The notes beneath the pieces are model-generated. The model was not told the DNA's origin. It saw nothing but the letters and a program-made list of their open reading frames with translations, and made no database searches. The translations under genes and the position numbers were made by a program. From positions 1 through 41,039 of IMG/VR virus record IMGVR_UViG_3300036845_000395: a stretch of 41,039 nt of DNA; one strand, written 5' to 3'. Positions 15,829 to 24,528 of this stretch are shown piece after piece (within the stretch, counting starts at the first letter, position 1; every line of letters starts with the position of its first letter). The stretch comes from a virus.

Positions 15829-16497
15829 ATGCCGAATTGGTGGGATGAAGACGTAAGCAATGCTGCTTCAGCGCCGCCTGCGCCGCTTGTTCAACTCGGT
15901 AAAACCGACGCGACCGCACAACAAGCGCTTGTCGATCAGGCGACCAAGGCGAATAAGCTTGCGGACCTCGGGCAGCAATACGTAACGGCGAATGCCGTGG
16001 ACCCTGACGCGACGGGTCCGATCAATTCGCTTGGCTTCCATTTGCCGCAATGGCTCGGCGGCGCCGGGTTCAACGTCGGCGACATGCGCGCCAACACCAA
16101 TCCCACGACCGGGCGCCTGTCGGAACTGTCGAAACGTATGATCCCGCTGCAACGGGACGTGGGCGCGGGGCCGATCCGGATCGGCGAGGTTTCCGGTCCC
16201 GGCGGCGGCATTTGGGGCGGCGACGTGCCGCGCATCAACGCGGCGGCGCCTGTGAGCGCCGCGATAGCCTCCGATTGGCAAACCAATGCTGCTTACGACC
16301 GGGCGCTTCGGGATTGGGCGACAAGCTGGGGGCAGAACAAGGGAACGCTGGCGGGCGCTCAAACGGCGTTCGACAAATGGTGGCCGGGGGCGGTGGCGCA
16401 GAAAGCGCAACAGCGGCAGGCGGCCAACGCCGCGCTCACAGCCCAAAGCAACACCGCCCGGCAACAAAACGACCCGGTCAACCTGTTCGGGAAGTAA
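15829..16497 (+). CDS. Hypothetical virion protein
   Basis: A 222-residue protein one base after the previous stop, beginning MPNWWDEDVSNAASAPPAP. It has a central GAGPIRIGEVSGPGGGIWGG stretch and an Ala/Gln-rich helical C-terminus. By context it is part of the virion or ejection module. It is not recognised. Confidence 0.55.
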   Translation: MPNWWDEDVSNAASAPPAPLVQLGKTDATAQQALVDQATKANKLADLGQQYVTANAVDPDATGPINSLGFHLPQWLGGAGFNVGDMRANTNPTTGRLSELSKRMIPLQRDVGAGPIRIGEVSGPGGGIWGGDVPRINAAAPVSAAIASDWQTNAAYDRALRDWATSWGQNKGTLAGAQTAFDKWWPGAVAQKAQQRQAANAALTAQSNTARQQNDPVNLFGK

Positions 16498-16500
16498 CCG

Positions 16501-18657
16501 ATGGTCACGAAGCTCGCCGCTTTCCGTCAGCAATATCCGCAGTACGGCCAGATGAGCGACGCGCAGTTGGCGAACGCGCTGCACGCCAAGTTCTACAGCC
16601 AAATTCCGTTCGATCAGTTCGCCAGCAAGGTCGGGCTGAAGACGGACCCGGTGACAGGCGCCATCGATACCTTTGAACGGTCAATCCCGTTCGCTGATGA
16701 GGCGAGCGCAGGCGTCAGCGCCCTTGCTGGACGCGTCTTCGGCGGCGCCCCAAGCCTATCGTCCGCTTGGGCGAATGCGCGGGCGCAGCAAAAAGCGCAG
16801 GCCGATGCGTTCCAAGCCGCGCACCCGTACTTGAGCGGCGCGGCGACTGGCGCCGGTATCGGCGGTCAGATTGTCGCCGCCTTGGGCTCAGGCGGGACCT
16901 CGGCGGCGCCGGAGGCGCCCGGCCTCCTGGCCGGTATCGCCCGCGCCGGGAAGGGCCTTCTAGGGCTCGATGCCGCCCCGGCCACGGCGGCGGCGGCTCC
17001 GGCTGGTGGGCTTGTCAACAGAGCGGTCCAAGGTGCGGCGAGGGCCGCCCCGGCGGCGACCAAGGGTGGCCTCCTGGCCGGAACCGCCGCCTTCGCCAAC
17101 ACCGATGGCGATCTACAAACCCGTATGCAGGCGGCGGCGGATGCAATTCCGGTTGGCGGCGTGGTCGGCGGCGGAACCGGCGAACTGATCGGCGCGGCGA
17201 ACACTGGCGCTCAGCAGCTTGCCAAGCGCGGCATGACCGCGACGCAAAAGGCGGCGATCAGGGCCGTGCAGATTTTACAGAAACGAGCGCCGCAGGTTGC
17301 GGCTCTACAGCCCGGCGATATCCCCGAAGGCCAGTTCGCCTTTCAACAGGGCGACGGCGCCAGCCTCGCCCGCGCGGTTGCGGCGGTCCCTGGCCCCGGC
17401 CAGAACATCGCCCAACAGGCTTTGGGCGCCCGGTCGGCGCAGGCGGGCAACCGGGTGAAGGCGGCAATGCAAGACAGTCTCGACGCCAGCCGGGCCGATT
17501 ACTACCAGACGAAAAACATGACCGAAGCCGCCCGCAAGGCGGTCGCCGATCCGCTCTATGCGCAGAGCGCGGCGACGCCGGTCAATGAGGTCGATTTCCA
17601 GCACCTTATGGGGCCGATCCTCAACACGGATATCGGCCAGCGGGCGATGACTTCGGCGCAGCGGATCGCTGAAGCGGAATCGGTTGTAAGCGGCCAACCA
17701 TCCACGTGGGATCAGAACATCATTCAAAACGGACAAGTGGTCAGCGCACAGACGCCCGGCGCCCCGATGCTCGATAAGATGGCCCAAGGCTGGGATGAAG
17801 CCCTGCGGCCCTATTATCAGGGCGGCCGGTTGAGCACCGAAGGCCGGGCGATGCTCGGGCTGCGCAATGAGTTCGTGAACCGCCTCGGGCAGCTTGTCCC
17901 GGCCAACGCCGAAGCCCGCGCCGCGTGGGGCCAGGATTCCAGTGTCCTGAACGCGATGCAGACCGGCCGCGATATCATCCGCAAAACGACCGACCCGGAG
18001 CTGATCGCGCAGGACACGGCGAACCTGACGCCGGAACAACAACAAGCGCAAAATACCGGCATGGCTTATGAGATTGGCGGTTCGCTACAGGGCCGCAATC
18101 CGCAGGCGTTTTTGCGCAGCCTCAATCAAGATCAGAACATGCAAGAGCGTTTTCGGGCGGGCTTCGCCCCCGGTGACGCGGGCGATCAAGCCTTCAGCGA
18201 TTTCATGGCCTCAGTGAAAGCCGAAGCTGAACAACAAGCGACCCACAACAACATTCTGACGGGCTCGCGCACAACACCCCTGAAAGAGGATATCGACGCG
18301 GCGAACATGGCGGGCGTTGACCCGGACGATCCGTGGCTACAGGCGGCGCAAACCGTGGATAAGGCCAAGGCCGCCCTGCGGACGCCGGTAACAAGCGCCG
18401 CCGCTCTTGGCCTGAAAGCGCTATCGAAAGTCCAGTCCAAGCCGTTGAACGACCCGGACGTGAGCCAGCATCTAGGCGAAGTGCTGTTCGGCCAAAAGTC
18501 GCCTAGCGACCTGTTAGCCGAAGCGGCGGGCGGGCAGCCGCAGGCGCCGATTGATGCAAATACAACGCTGAAGGCGATTTCGGCCGCCAATGCGGTCAAC
18601 GCGGCGGGGACCGACCAGACTCAGGCGCCGCCCGGTCAGTTGTGGCCAACGCCCTAG
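16501..18657 (+). CDS. Large ejection-type protein
   Basis: A 718-residue protein and the largest structural gene. It starts with a segment often found at the N-terminus of phage ejection proteins (AAFRQQYPQYGQMSDAQLAN, then LHAKFYSQIPFDQFASKVG). Next come an Ala/Gly-rich stretch with short hydrophobic helices at about residues 115-190, and a long helical region to the end. No lysozyme or transglycosylase motif is evident. Its stop (TAG) overlaps the stop of the convergent gene on the palindrome CTAG. It ends the late structural run. Confidence 0.65.
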   Translation: MVTKLAAFRQQYPQYGQMSDAQLANALHAKFYSQIPFDQFASKVGLKTDPVTGAIDTFERSIPFADEASAGVSALAGRVFGGAPSLSSAWANARAQQKAQADAFQAAHPYLSGAATGAGIGGQIVAALGSGGTSAAPEAPGLLAGIARAGKGLLGLDAAPATAAAAPAGGLVNRAVQGAARAAPAATKGGLLAGTAAFANTDGDLQTRMQAAADAIPVGGVVGGGTGELIGAANTGAQQLAKRGMTATQKAAIRAVQILQKRAPQVAALQPGDIPEGQFAFQQGDGASLARAVAAVPGPGQNIAQQALGARSAQAGNRVKAAMQDSLDASRADYYQTKNMTEAARKAVADPLYAQSAATPVNEVDFQHLMGPILNTDIGQRAMTSAQRIAEAESVVSGQPSTWDQNIIQNGQVVSAQTPGAPMLDKMAQGWDEALRPYYQGGRLSTEGRAMLGLRNEFVNRLGQLVPANAEARAAWGQDSSVLNAMQTGRDIIRKTTDPELIAQDTANLTPEQQQAQNTGMAYEIGGSLQGRNPQAFLRSLNQDQNMQERFRAGFAPGDAGDQAFSDFMASVKAEAEQQATHNNILTGSRTTPLKEDIDAANMAGVDPDDPWLQAAQTVDKAKAALRTPVTSAAALGLKALSKVQSKPLNDPDVSQHLGEVLFGQKSPSDLLAEAAGGQPQAPIDANTTLKAISAANAVNAAGTDQTQAPPGQLWPTP

Positions 18658-18848
18658 ATGGCTTCGTCTAGGCCGTTGACGATCATGCAAACGAGGAAGA
18701 CCGGCCAGAACAGGACGTGCAGCACGAACAAGCCAAGCGTCTTCGGCCAGTACAGAAGATCGTCAAGGCTCGGCATGGCGTAGGGGGCCGCCTTGATTTT
18801 CAGACCCAAAACGACGCCCGCGCCAATCAGGCCAATCAACAGGTACAT
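18654..18848 (-). CDS. Small two-helix membrane protein
   Basis: A 64-residue protein with membrane segments at residues 2-17 (YLLIGLIGAGVVLGL) and 38-58 (LGLFVLHVLFWPVFLVCMIV). It has a very strong AAAGGAGG site nine bases before the ATG. It is convergent with the large ejection gene, sharing CTAG. It is a possible holin or superinfection-exclusion protein, but sequence alone cannot tell. Its isolation and strong ribosome site suggest a separately controlled unit. Confidence 0.65.
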   Translation of the reverse strand: MYLLIGLIGAGVVLGLKIKAAPYAMPSLDDLLYWPKTLGLFVLHVLFWPVFLVCMIVNGLDEAI

Positions 18849-19007
18849 AGGCCAACGCCTCCTTTGCGGTCGCGGCTTGTAGCAGGGGCCGGACGCAGCC
18901 CGAAGGCGGCATAGGCGCGCAGGAAAGCCCCCTACAGCCATTTCCTCGGGCGCCCGGCTATCCCAAGGCCGCGCGCCGACCCCTGGCCATCCACGGCCCG
19001 GATTTTC

Positions 19008-19020
19008 GACTCTGAGAGTC
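19008..19020. promoter_or_regulatory. 13-bp palindrome before the DUF6283-like gene
   Basis: GACTCTGAGAGTC is a perfect inverted repeat with one central base, 26 bases before the ATG at 19046. The rest of 18849-19045 is GC-rich, with no gene I can support. Confidence 0.35.
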
Positions 19021-19045
19021 TACAGGCTTCGCGGTATCCAGGGGC

Positions 19046-19441
19046 ATGACCGTTCTCGGCGTGGCCAAGGCCCCTTGCAAATCCTGCCCCTACCGCCGGG
19101 ACGTGCCGTCCGGGGTGTGGGATGCAAGCGAGTACGAAAAGCTTCCTGGCTATGACGGCGACGTTCCCGACCAGCTAGCGGCCGGGGCGTTCGGCCTGTT
19201 CCACTGTCACCAACGGGACGGCAACCTGTGCGCGGGGTGGCTGGCCTGCCACGGCCCGCATAACCTGCTGGCGATGCGATTGAGCGGGGCCAAGGTCACG
19301 CGCCGGGCGTGGGATTACCGGACCGCTATTCCCCTGTTCGGATCGGGCCAGGAGGCGGCTGAACATGGGCTGGCCGATATCGACGCGCCGGGCGAGCGGG
19401 CGCTGGCCATGATCCACCGGTTTATCCGGCGACTCCGCTAG
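19046..19441 (+). CDS. DUF6283-like cysteine-rich protein
   Basis: A 131-residue protein matching the DUF6283 pattern: PCKSCPYRRDVPSGVWDASE near the start, then FHCHQRDGNLCAGWLACHG. The conserved Cys and His (CxxCP, HCH, CxGWxxC) look like a metal- or cofactor-binding site. Its function is unknown; the family occurs in phages and actinobacterial or proteobacterial genomes. It lies between the structural genes and the integrase, where accessory genes are common. Confidence 0.8.
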   Translation: MTVLGVAKAPCKSCPYRRDVPSGVWDASEYEKLPGYDGDVPDQLAAGAFGLFHCHQRDGNLCAGWLACHGPHNLLAMRLSGAKVTRRAWDYRTAIPLFGSGQEAAEHGLADIDAPGERALAMIHRFIRRLR

Positions 19442-19473
19442 ATTCAGCCATAGAGCTACGCTACGGTTTGCGC

Positions 19474-19695
19474 ATGGCTGACCTGTTCGCATGGCTGGTG
19501 AAAGAGGCTGACGGGTCCGAAGGGACCATCGGCGTCTTCGTACCCGGCATGGGCGCGGGGGCGGTCCCATTGGTGGTGGCGAACGAGAAAATGGCCGCAG
19601 CCCTTGAGCCTTACGCATGGCGTCATGCCGAAGCGAGCGGCAAGCCGGTGCGACTCGTCAGGTTCGTGGAAGCGGAGACGCTGAAGCGGCTTTGA
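19474..19695 (+). CDS. Small hypothetical protein before the attachment region
   Basis: A 73-residue protein beginning MADLFAWLVKEADGSEGTIG, then MAAALEPYAWRHAEASGKPV and ending EAETLKRL. It looks like a small alpha/beta domain with no family recognised. A TTG two codons upstream is an alternative start. It is the last rightward gene before the integrase. Confidence 0.6.
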   Translation: MADLFAWLVKEADGSEGTIGVFVPGMGAGAVPLVVANEKMAAALEPYAWRHAEASGKPVRLVRFVEAETLKRL

Positions 19696-19959
19696 ACCTA
19701 CTGTGACGCTACCGATTGAAAGCCTGCGTCAATTTGTGCCAAACCCTGTGATAGTCGCGCAACGCCGTCGAAAAAGACCAGCAATTTCAACGGCTACCCT
19801 CCCCCTCGATGGGGAAATCTGGCGTTCGAAGCTGGTCGGACATGGGCGGTAAGTGCTTGCTTGAAAAGATATATTTTGCGCGCTCGGCGTAAGTCGTTCT
19901 AACTCAAAGGCGAAGTTTTAGCCCCGGTTCCGGGGTAACATTTTGAGGTAGAGAACGAC
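19696..19959. promoter_or_regulatory. Intergenic region, attP/integrase promoter candidate
   Basis: There is no gene here. The base composition falls, with an AT block around 19864-19875 (AAAAGATATATTTT). CCCCGG/CCGGGG (19922-19935) forms a tight hairpin just before the integrase ribosome site. Attachment sites normally lie beside the integrase, so attP is expected here, but I see no tRNA-like core. The call rests on position and composition. Confidence 0.35.
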
Positions 19960-21324
19960 ATGGCCAAGCGCGAGAAAATCGCCCTGATCCACGGAAAGAC
20001 CTTCACGTCCCTGATGGGCGAGACGCCTCGGATCGAAACGAAGAACGGTGTCCAATCGACTGGCAAGGTGAACGACGGCGGCGGCCTGTGGCTCATCGTC
20101 GGCAAGGGTGAACAACGGTCATGGTTGTACCGCTATCAGTTCGGCGGCAAGGCATGCGAACTGAATATCGGTTCGGCCCACAAAATCGACCTCGGCGCCG
20201 CCCGCGAAAAACGCGCCGCCTGTGAAGCCCTGAAGGACAAGAACATCGACCCGCGCAGCGAGCGCGTGGCGACCAAGGCGGCGGCGAAGGCCGCTATCGT
20301 GGTCCGTCAGACCAGCAAGACCCTGTTCGAACTGGCCAAGCTGGCGGCGGTGGATATCGGTCCGAAGAACCCGAAGCGGCAAGCCTATTGGGCCAACCAA
20401 CTGAAGCCGGACCTGACGGCGGGCGTCGGCGGTATGGCGCCCGCTTCGATCACGCACGATGACGTGGTGCGCGCCCTGAAGGCCATCCGCGAGCGGTGCG
20501 CTTGCGCGGAGCAAAGCCGGAAGGTCGAAGGTCAGATGCGGCTCATGTTCGAATGGTGCGCCGCGCACGGTCATATGCCGAGCGACGCCGAGAACCCGGC
20601 CGAGTTCACCAAGCGCCAGCGGTTCCGTTTCGCGGCGGCGCCGAAGCGCAGCGTTGGCCACGCGCGCGTCCCGGTCGAACACGTCACGGCGACCCTGGCC
20701 GATCTGCGGGCGAAGGAAGTCAACCATCGGACCCTGGCCGTTGAATGGCTGGTGCTGTCCGTGATCCGGGCGTCTGCGGTGACGACGGCCGATTGGTCGG
20801 AAATCGACCGCGCCGCGAAGGTGTGGACGGTCCCGGCGGCGAAGATGAAAATCAAAAACGTCGGCGCCCATCGCATCCCCCTGACCGCTCGCCATCTGGA
20901 AATCCTTGACGCCCTGGTGGCGATGGCGAGCGGCGAACAACCGAAGTGCGGCCTTGTGTTCGAAGCGGCCGAAGGCGGCGAAATGACCGTGGACAAGCTG
21001 AACGACACGCTGCGGACGGTTTACCCGCATCTGGTCGAACGGTTCGACAACGAGAACGGGCAGTTCGTGGACATGCGTCAGGCGTGCGTGCACGGCTTCC
21101 GAACCACCTTCAGGACGTGGGGCGGCGACCAATTCGACCGGAAGGCGAAGAAGCGCATGTTCGATGAAACGACCCTGGAATTGTGCATGGCGCACGTCGT
21201 GGGCGATGCGGCCCGCAACGCTTACGACAAGAGCGACAACGTCGAGGCCCGGCGGGTGGTGCTGGACGCTTGGGCCGCATTCTGCGGCGGCGCCAAGATC
21301 AAGACTTTCCGGGCGGCTGCTTGA
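19960..21324 (+). CDS. int: Tyrosine integrase
   Basis: A 454-residue site-specific recombinase of the P4-like type. The N-terminal part (GGGLWLIVGKGEQRSWLYRY) resembles the DUF4102 arm-binding domain, followed by a core-binding helical domain. The catalytic residues are all present: Arg270 (VIRASAV), His378 and Arg381 (HGFRTTFRTWG), His412 (MAHVVGD) and the nucleophile Tyr422 (NAYDKSD). It would integrate and, with an excisionase, remove the prophage. GAGGT precedes the ATG. The 3' end overlaps the convergent AlpA-like gene by 26 bases. Confidence 0.93.
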   Translation: MAKREKIALIHGKTFTSLMGETPRIETKNGVQSTGKVNDGGGLWLIVGKGEQRSWLYRYQFGGKACELNIGSAHKIDLGAAREKRAACEALKDKNIDPRSERVATKAAAKAAIVVRQTSKTLFELAKLAAVDIGPKNPKRQAYWANQLKPDLTAGVGGMAPASITHDDVVRALKAIRERCACAEQSRKVEGQMRLMFEWCAAHGHMPSDAENPAEFTKRQRFRFAAAPKRSVGHARVPVEHVTATLADLRAKEVNHRTLAVEWLVLSVIRASAVTTADWSEIDRAAKVWTVPAAKMKIKNVGAHRIPLTARHLEILDALVAMASGEQPKCGLVFEAAEGGEMTVDKLNDTLRTVYPHLVERFDNENGQFVDMRQACVHGFRTTFRTWGGDQFDRKAKKRMFDETTLELCMAHVVGDAARNAYDKSDNVEARRVVLDAWAAFCGGAKIKTFRAAA

Positions 21325-21517
21325 TCGCGCCCCGCCTCCTGGCCGCTTCCTCGCGGGCGGCCAGGAGGTCGGATTTCCAAATGACCCGCCGGTTGTTCAT
21401 GCTCAAATGGGTTGTGAACACGCCCTCTCGCACACGCTGATAGAAGGTGGTCCGGCCGAACTTCATCAGGCGGCAAACCTCCCTGATGGTCAGTTCTTCA
21501 TCTTCATCGTGGTTCAT
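21299..21517 (-). CDS. AlpA/excisionase-like HTH protein
   Basis: A 72-residue DNA-binding protein. The segment ELTIREVCRLMKFGRTTFYQ followed by RVREGVF is a winged HTH of the AlpA/Xis (MerR-like) type, and RRVIWKSDLLAAREE fits the usual C-terminal wing. It is convergent and overlapping with the integrase, an arrangement that lets excision follow leftward transcription. A likely role is directionality factor. AAGGGG precedes the start. Confidence 0.75.
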   Translation of the reverse strand: MNHDEDEELTIREVCRLMKFGRTTFYQRVREGVFTTHLSMNNRRVIWKSDLLAAREEAARRRGAIKQPPGKS

Positions 21518-21560
21518 CGTTCCCCTTTTCCCGGCGCCCTCCTCGCCGCGTCCTTTCTCG

Positions 21561-22013
21561 TTAATGCCGCCTGAAAAATGGCGTCAGGTCTGGCGGCGAT
21601 GCAGCCGGGTCGATGGCCTGAAGCTGGTTGAGAATGCCTGTCACCGTTTCGCCGATCACGTCCCCGTAGTCTTCTTCAAGCCGCTCGATAGCCTCCTGTT
21701 GAAGCTGAAGGCAGCGCAGCAATCGGGCGTCCGTGTAGCTGTTGAAAATCAGGAACAGGTACAGGAACGGAAGCCAGCCGGTCCCGGCGATGAACATCAT
21801 CAGTCGCCCGAATTGCAGGCTCGGCGGCATGATGAACAACAGCGCGACCAGCCACCCGGCCATGTAGAACGCCAATCCGAACACGAAAGCGTTGGTGTAG
21901 AAGCGGGCCAGCGGCGTCATCCACCGCTCGGGAAGCTTCAGCAACAAATCGACAATCTGCGGTTCAGGCGGCGTGTCTGCGGTGTTGAGGGCGAACCTGA
22001 CTTGAACATGCAT
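21561..22013 (-). CDS. Two-helix membrane protein
   Basis: A 150-residue protein. Residues about 42-64 (FVFGLAFYMAGWLVALLFIM) and 71-90 (LMMFIAGTGWLPFLYLFLIF) are membrane segments, followed by an amphipathic C-terminal helix (LQLQQEAIERLEEDYG). GGAGG lies about ten bases upstream. No family is recognised. Its place in the lysogeny region suggests a prophage-expressed membrane protein such as an exclusion factor, which is speculative. Confidence 0.6.
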   Translation of the reverse strand: MHVQVRFALNTADTPPEPQIVDLLLKLPERWMTPLARFYTNAFVFGLAFYMAGWLVALLFIMPPSLQFGRLMMFIAGTGWLPFLYLFLIFNSYTDARLLRCLQLQQEAIERLEEDYGDVIGETVTGILNQLQAIDPAASPPDLTPFFRRH

Positions 22014-22029
22014 TCACGCCTCCTGTGCT

Positions 22030-23208
22030 CTATCCCGTCGCCCTGGCGACGCTCCATCCTTTTGGGCAGGGCGGATAGACCGCGCCCTTATCCTTGGCGG
22101 CCTGAATGGCATCCTTAATGAACACCATGTCGGCGCCGACCCTGGCGGCGATGCTCCGTGGATTCATTCCTTCCATCCGCAGGCGAACAACATTCTCCTG
22201 AAGATCAAGATAGGCGTCGGGCGTCATGTTCCGGCGGGCAGCAGCCCTGGCAACCATCGGCGCCTGACGTGGACCTACCGCGCTGAATGGCCCGAAGAAC
22301 CGGGATGGCCAGATCACGTTGGACCCGGCCTCGGTGGCGCTGGAAGGGGGCGCCAGGACCTTTTCGCGAACTTCACGACGTATGCCCGCCGCGACGGTCG
22401 GTAAGGGCGCCGGGCGACCTTCCTGTTCGGCCTTGCGTGCTTCGGACAGGAACGACTTGGTGAGCCCCGAATACGGCACGTTGATTCCGGCGGCGCGGGC
22501 GTGGCTCAAGATGACGCCGACTTGTGCGACGGTGAACGGCGTCGCCTCGGCGATATCGCCGACCTGGGCGCCTTTCTGGGCCATGTCGAGCACGCGCATC
22601 TTGCAATCGAGATACCCTTGCGCCGAGAGCTTCACCTTCGCCGCCGCTCGGGTTACGGCGACCAAACCCATGGTGGAAAGCTGGTCGGTGTGGGTGTACC
22701 AGCGCTTTTGTTCAATCGGGCCTTTATGGGTGTAGTGCAGGTTCGGGAACTGGATTCCGGCGGCCTTCGCATTGGCGATGATCCGCTGCACTGCATGACG
22801 GGCGAGCCCGGTTTCGTCGGCGATCTGCACCGGGTGTCTGCCTTTCTTACGTAGCCGGATCACGTCAGCTTCAGGCCCGACAAGATTCTCGGGCAGGGTG
22901 TCTTTCGGCTTGGCTTTCGGCGGCGCCGGGGCGTCCGCGCGAGGTCCCGCCAGGCGGGTCGCCTCTTTTACGGGCGGCGGGGTGACGATGAACCCGGCGG
23001 CGGTCAATAGCGGGTCGGGCATACCCATCCCCGCCGGGGCGGCGCTGTATTGGTCCGCGAGGGTGCGCGCGAGATGGATCACGCTATCGCGCATCGGTCC
23101 CGGCGGGATGCGCCCGAAGGCGTCTAGCAACGGTTCGACGCCCGGCATGACGAGGAAGCGCGCGAGGATGACCGGATCAAGGCCGGTCGAAGGGTTGGCT
23201 CTAGGCAA
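22030..23208 (-). CDS. Protein with three HTH-like repeats
   Basis: A 392-residue protein starting with TTG (GGAG eight bases upstream). Three related segments of about 40 residues appear near residues 113-153 (IRLRKKGRHPVQIADETG and on to AGIQFP), 208-248 (LDMAQKGAQVGDIAEATP and on to AGINVP) and 343-383 (VRLRMEGMNPRSIAARVG and on to KGAVYP). Each has the pattern of a helix, G, then IA and a recognition-like helix, as in HTH repeats. It is probably a multi-site DNA-binding regulator or nucleoid-type protein. No known family is recognised. A CCGCCAGGCGG copy is at 22947-22957. Confidence 0.6.
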   Translation of the reverse strand: MPRANPSTGLDPVILARFLVMPGVEPLLDAFGRIPPGPMRDSVIHLARTLADQYSAAPAGMGMPDPLLTAAGFIVTPPPVKEATRLAGPRADAPAPPKAKPKDTLPENLVGPEADVIRLRKKGRHPVQIADETGLARHAVQRIIANAKAAGIQFPNLHYTHKGPIEQKRWYTHTDQLSTMGLVAVTRAAAKVKLSAQGYLDCKMRVLDMAQKGAQVGDIAEATPFTVAQVGVILSHARAAGINVPYSGLTKSFLSEARKAEQEGRPAPLPTVAAGIRREVREKVLAPPSSATEAGSNVIWPSRFFGPFSAVGPRQAPMVARAAARRNMTPDAYLDLQENVVRLRMEGMNPRSIAARVGADMVFIKDAIQAAKDKGAVYPPCPKGWSVARATG

Positions 23209-23223
23209 GGGCGGGGCTCCAGA

Positions 23224-23655
23224 TTATCGGCGTTTTTGCCAGGGTCGATCCCAACCGAGGACGGCCATGACGGTGCTCATGGTGGCGTTCTGCGGGCGTC
23301 GCGTCTCGCCGAAATACCAGTTCAATAAGGTGTAGCGGCTGACCTTGTGACCGACTTTTTCGGTCTCTTGTTCGATCTGTTCAAGGGTCATGCCGCTATC
23401 CTCGATAGCCATCTTCACGGCGTCGAGGTCAGGGTCTTTGTCGATCCAGTTGTAAGCAAGCCAACTCTGCGCGGGGATGAAGTTCTTGTGGGTTTTCGGG
23501 AGCGGCTTCGCCCATTTTGCTTGGCTGCGATAGGCGGTCGCTTGTGGATTGGTGGCGGCTGGCATGGGCGCCTCTTTCCTCCCGGCCTCGGCGTCGCGCT
23601 GGTCAACCTTGGCGACGAAGGCTCTATGGTCTGGCTGATACGCATGTACTCCCAT
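23224..23655 (-). CDS. HTH repressor candidate
   Basis: A 143-residue protein with a disordered basic N-terminus and a C-terminal HTH: AIEDSGMTLEQIEQETEKVG, then SRYTLLNWYFGETRRPQNAT and MSTVMAVLGW. This matches XRE-type regulators of alphaproteobacterial prophages, in which the WY-G-T-RRPQNAT segment follows the recognition helix. It may be the lysogenic repressor. The start at 23655 has AGGGGG about eight bases upstream and overlaps the upstream gene by 32 bases. Confidence 0.65.
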   Translation of the reverse strand: MGVHAYQPDHRAFVAKVDQRDAEAGRKEAPMPAATNPQATAYRSQAKWAKPLPKTHKNFIPAQSWLAYNWIDKDPDLDAVKMAIEDSGMTLEQIEQETEKVGHKVSRYTLLNWYFGETRRPQNATMSTVMAVLGWDRPWQKRR

Positions 23656-24325
23656 CGTCAATTCCCCCTGTCTCTGCTGCGGGTCGCGGTAAAAGCCGCA
23701 TCGCCTTTTTGTAGGCGGCGGCAAGCTCAACCACGGCTTCCGGTCCTTCAGCTTCAGCAATCTGGCTGAGGTACGGCATACCGGAGTCGATGCTTTCGAT
23801 TGTCTCTTCGGCGGTCGCGTAGCGCCCTCGGGCGAACCATTGGACCTTGAGCGGCTGGCCGATTTCGAACAGCACGCCGTCGCCGACGCGGAACGGCTTG
23901 AAGTTGAACGCCCACCACAGGCACATCACGCCCGGATTCCGGTCAAGGTGAATGCCCGCTGGCGCCACCTTGGCGGTCGGCATGTCGCGCGCGTTGCGCT
24001 TGGCCAGCGGGTGCGTGAGGAACGGGCAGGCGTGAACGGCGAAGTCGGCGCATTCAGGATGTGACGGCGGTTCGGACGTAACCCGATTGACAGCGCACAT
24101 AGGGCCGATGACGAAAGCGCGGATGCGGCGCAGTTTCCGCCCGCAAATCCAGCACAAATTGTTACGGACAGCTAAACCGATCTTGTCCCGGCCAATAACC
24201 CGGAAATCAGGTTGGCCTTGGTCATCTATGTAGACGAACCAAGGGACCGGGTATCCCCGGCGATCAAGCGGAAGTGCTTGAATTGATTGCGGTTTTGTGG
24301 GGGGGGGGGGTGAATCGGTCCGCAT
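23624..24325 (-). CDS. Cysteine-rich phage protein with homopolymer in N-terminus
   Basis: A 233-residue protein of a type common in alphaproteobacterial prophages. It has QALPLDRRGYPVPWFVYIDD, then CWICGRKLRRIRAFVIGPMC and AVNRVTSEPPSHPECADFA. The Cys and His (CWIC, MC, HPEC, HACPF) suggest a zinc site. The function is unknown. Codons 6-9 after the ATG are formed by a run of twelve C on this strand, so single-base slippage would shift the frame before the conserved part begins. Confidence 0.7.
   Translation of the reverse strand: MRTDSPPPPTKPQSIQALPLDRRGYPVPWFVYIDDQGQPDFRVIGRDKIGLAVRNNLCWICGRKLRRIRAFVIGPMCAVNRVTSEPPSHPECADFAVHACPFLTHPLAKRNARDMPTAKVAPAGIHLDRNPGVMCLWWAFNFKPFRVGDGVLFEIGQPLKVQWFARGRYATAEETIESIDSGMPYLSQIAEAEGPEAVVELAAAYKKAMRLLPRPAAETGGIDDGSTCVSARP
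24299..24310. repeat. Homopolymer of twelve G
   Basis: Twelve consecutive G on the plus strand lie inside the first nine codons of the leftward gene at 24325. Runs of this length are prone to slippage and to sequencing error. It may give phase-variable expression, or the count may be wrong. Confidence 0.8.
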
Positions 24326-24528
24326 AGGGTTTTCCTGGACCGCTAATTAGGCCCTGAATGAGCCTGACCTTAACGGCGTTAGTGTGTGTTGTCACGGTGG
24401 CGCGTTCAAGTTGTAACTTTGCCTTCCGCTTACTGAACAGTTGCGAACGGGGTTGTACCGAAGCGGTACGGTTGGAAAGGCGACTTAGGGCCAAAATATC
24501 AGGTGAAACCCTGAGACCATCTCGGGAA
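24326..24528. promoter_or_regulatory. Intergenic region with palindrome
   Basis: This is a gap between the methyltransferase and the cysteine-rich gene, both leftward. It contains GTACCG-AAG-CGGTAC (24455-24469), a perfect inverted repeat with a 3-base centre that is a plausible repressor site. Minus-strand TTGAAC (-35-like) near 24400 is followed by no convincing -10. It is a likely promoter region for the repressor and Xis side of the operon. Confidence 0.4.

Noticed and set aside
20119-21195. 358-codon open frame antisense to the integrase
   Set aside because: It lies wholly opposite a gene with all catalytic residues; long antisense frames are expected at this G+C content.
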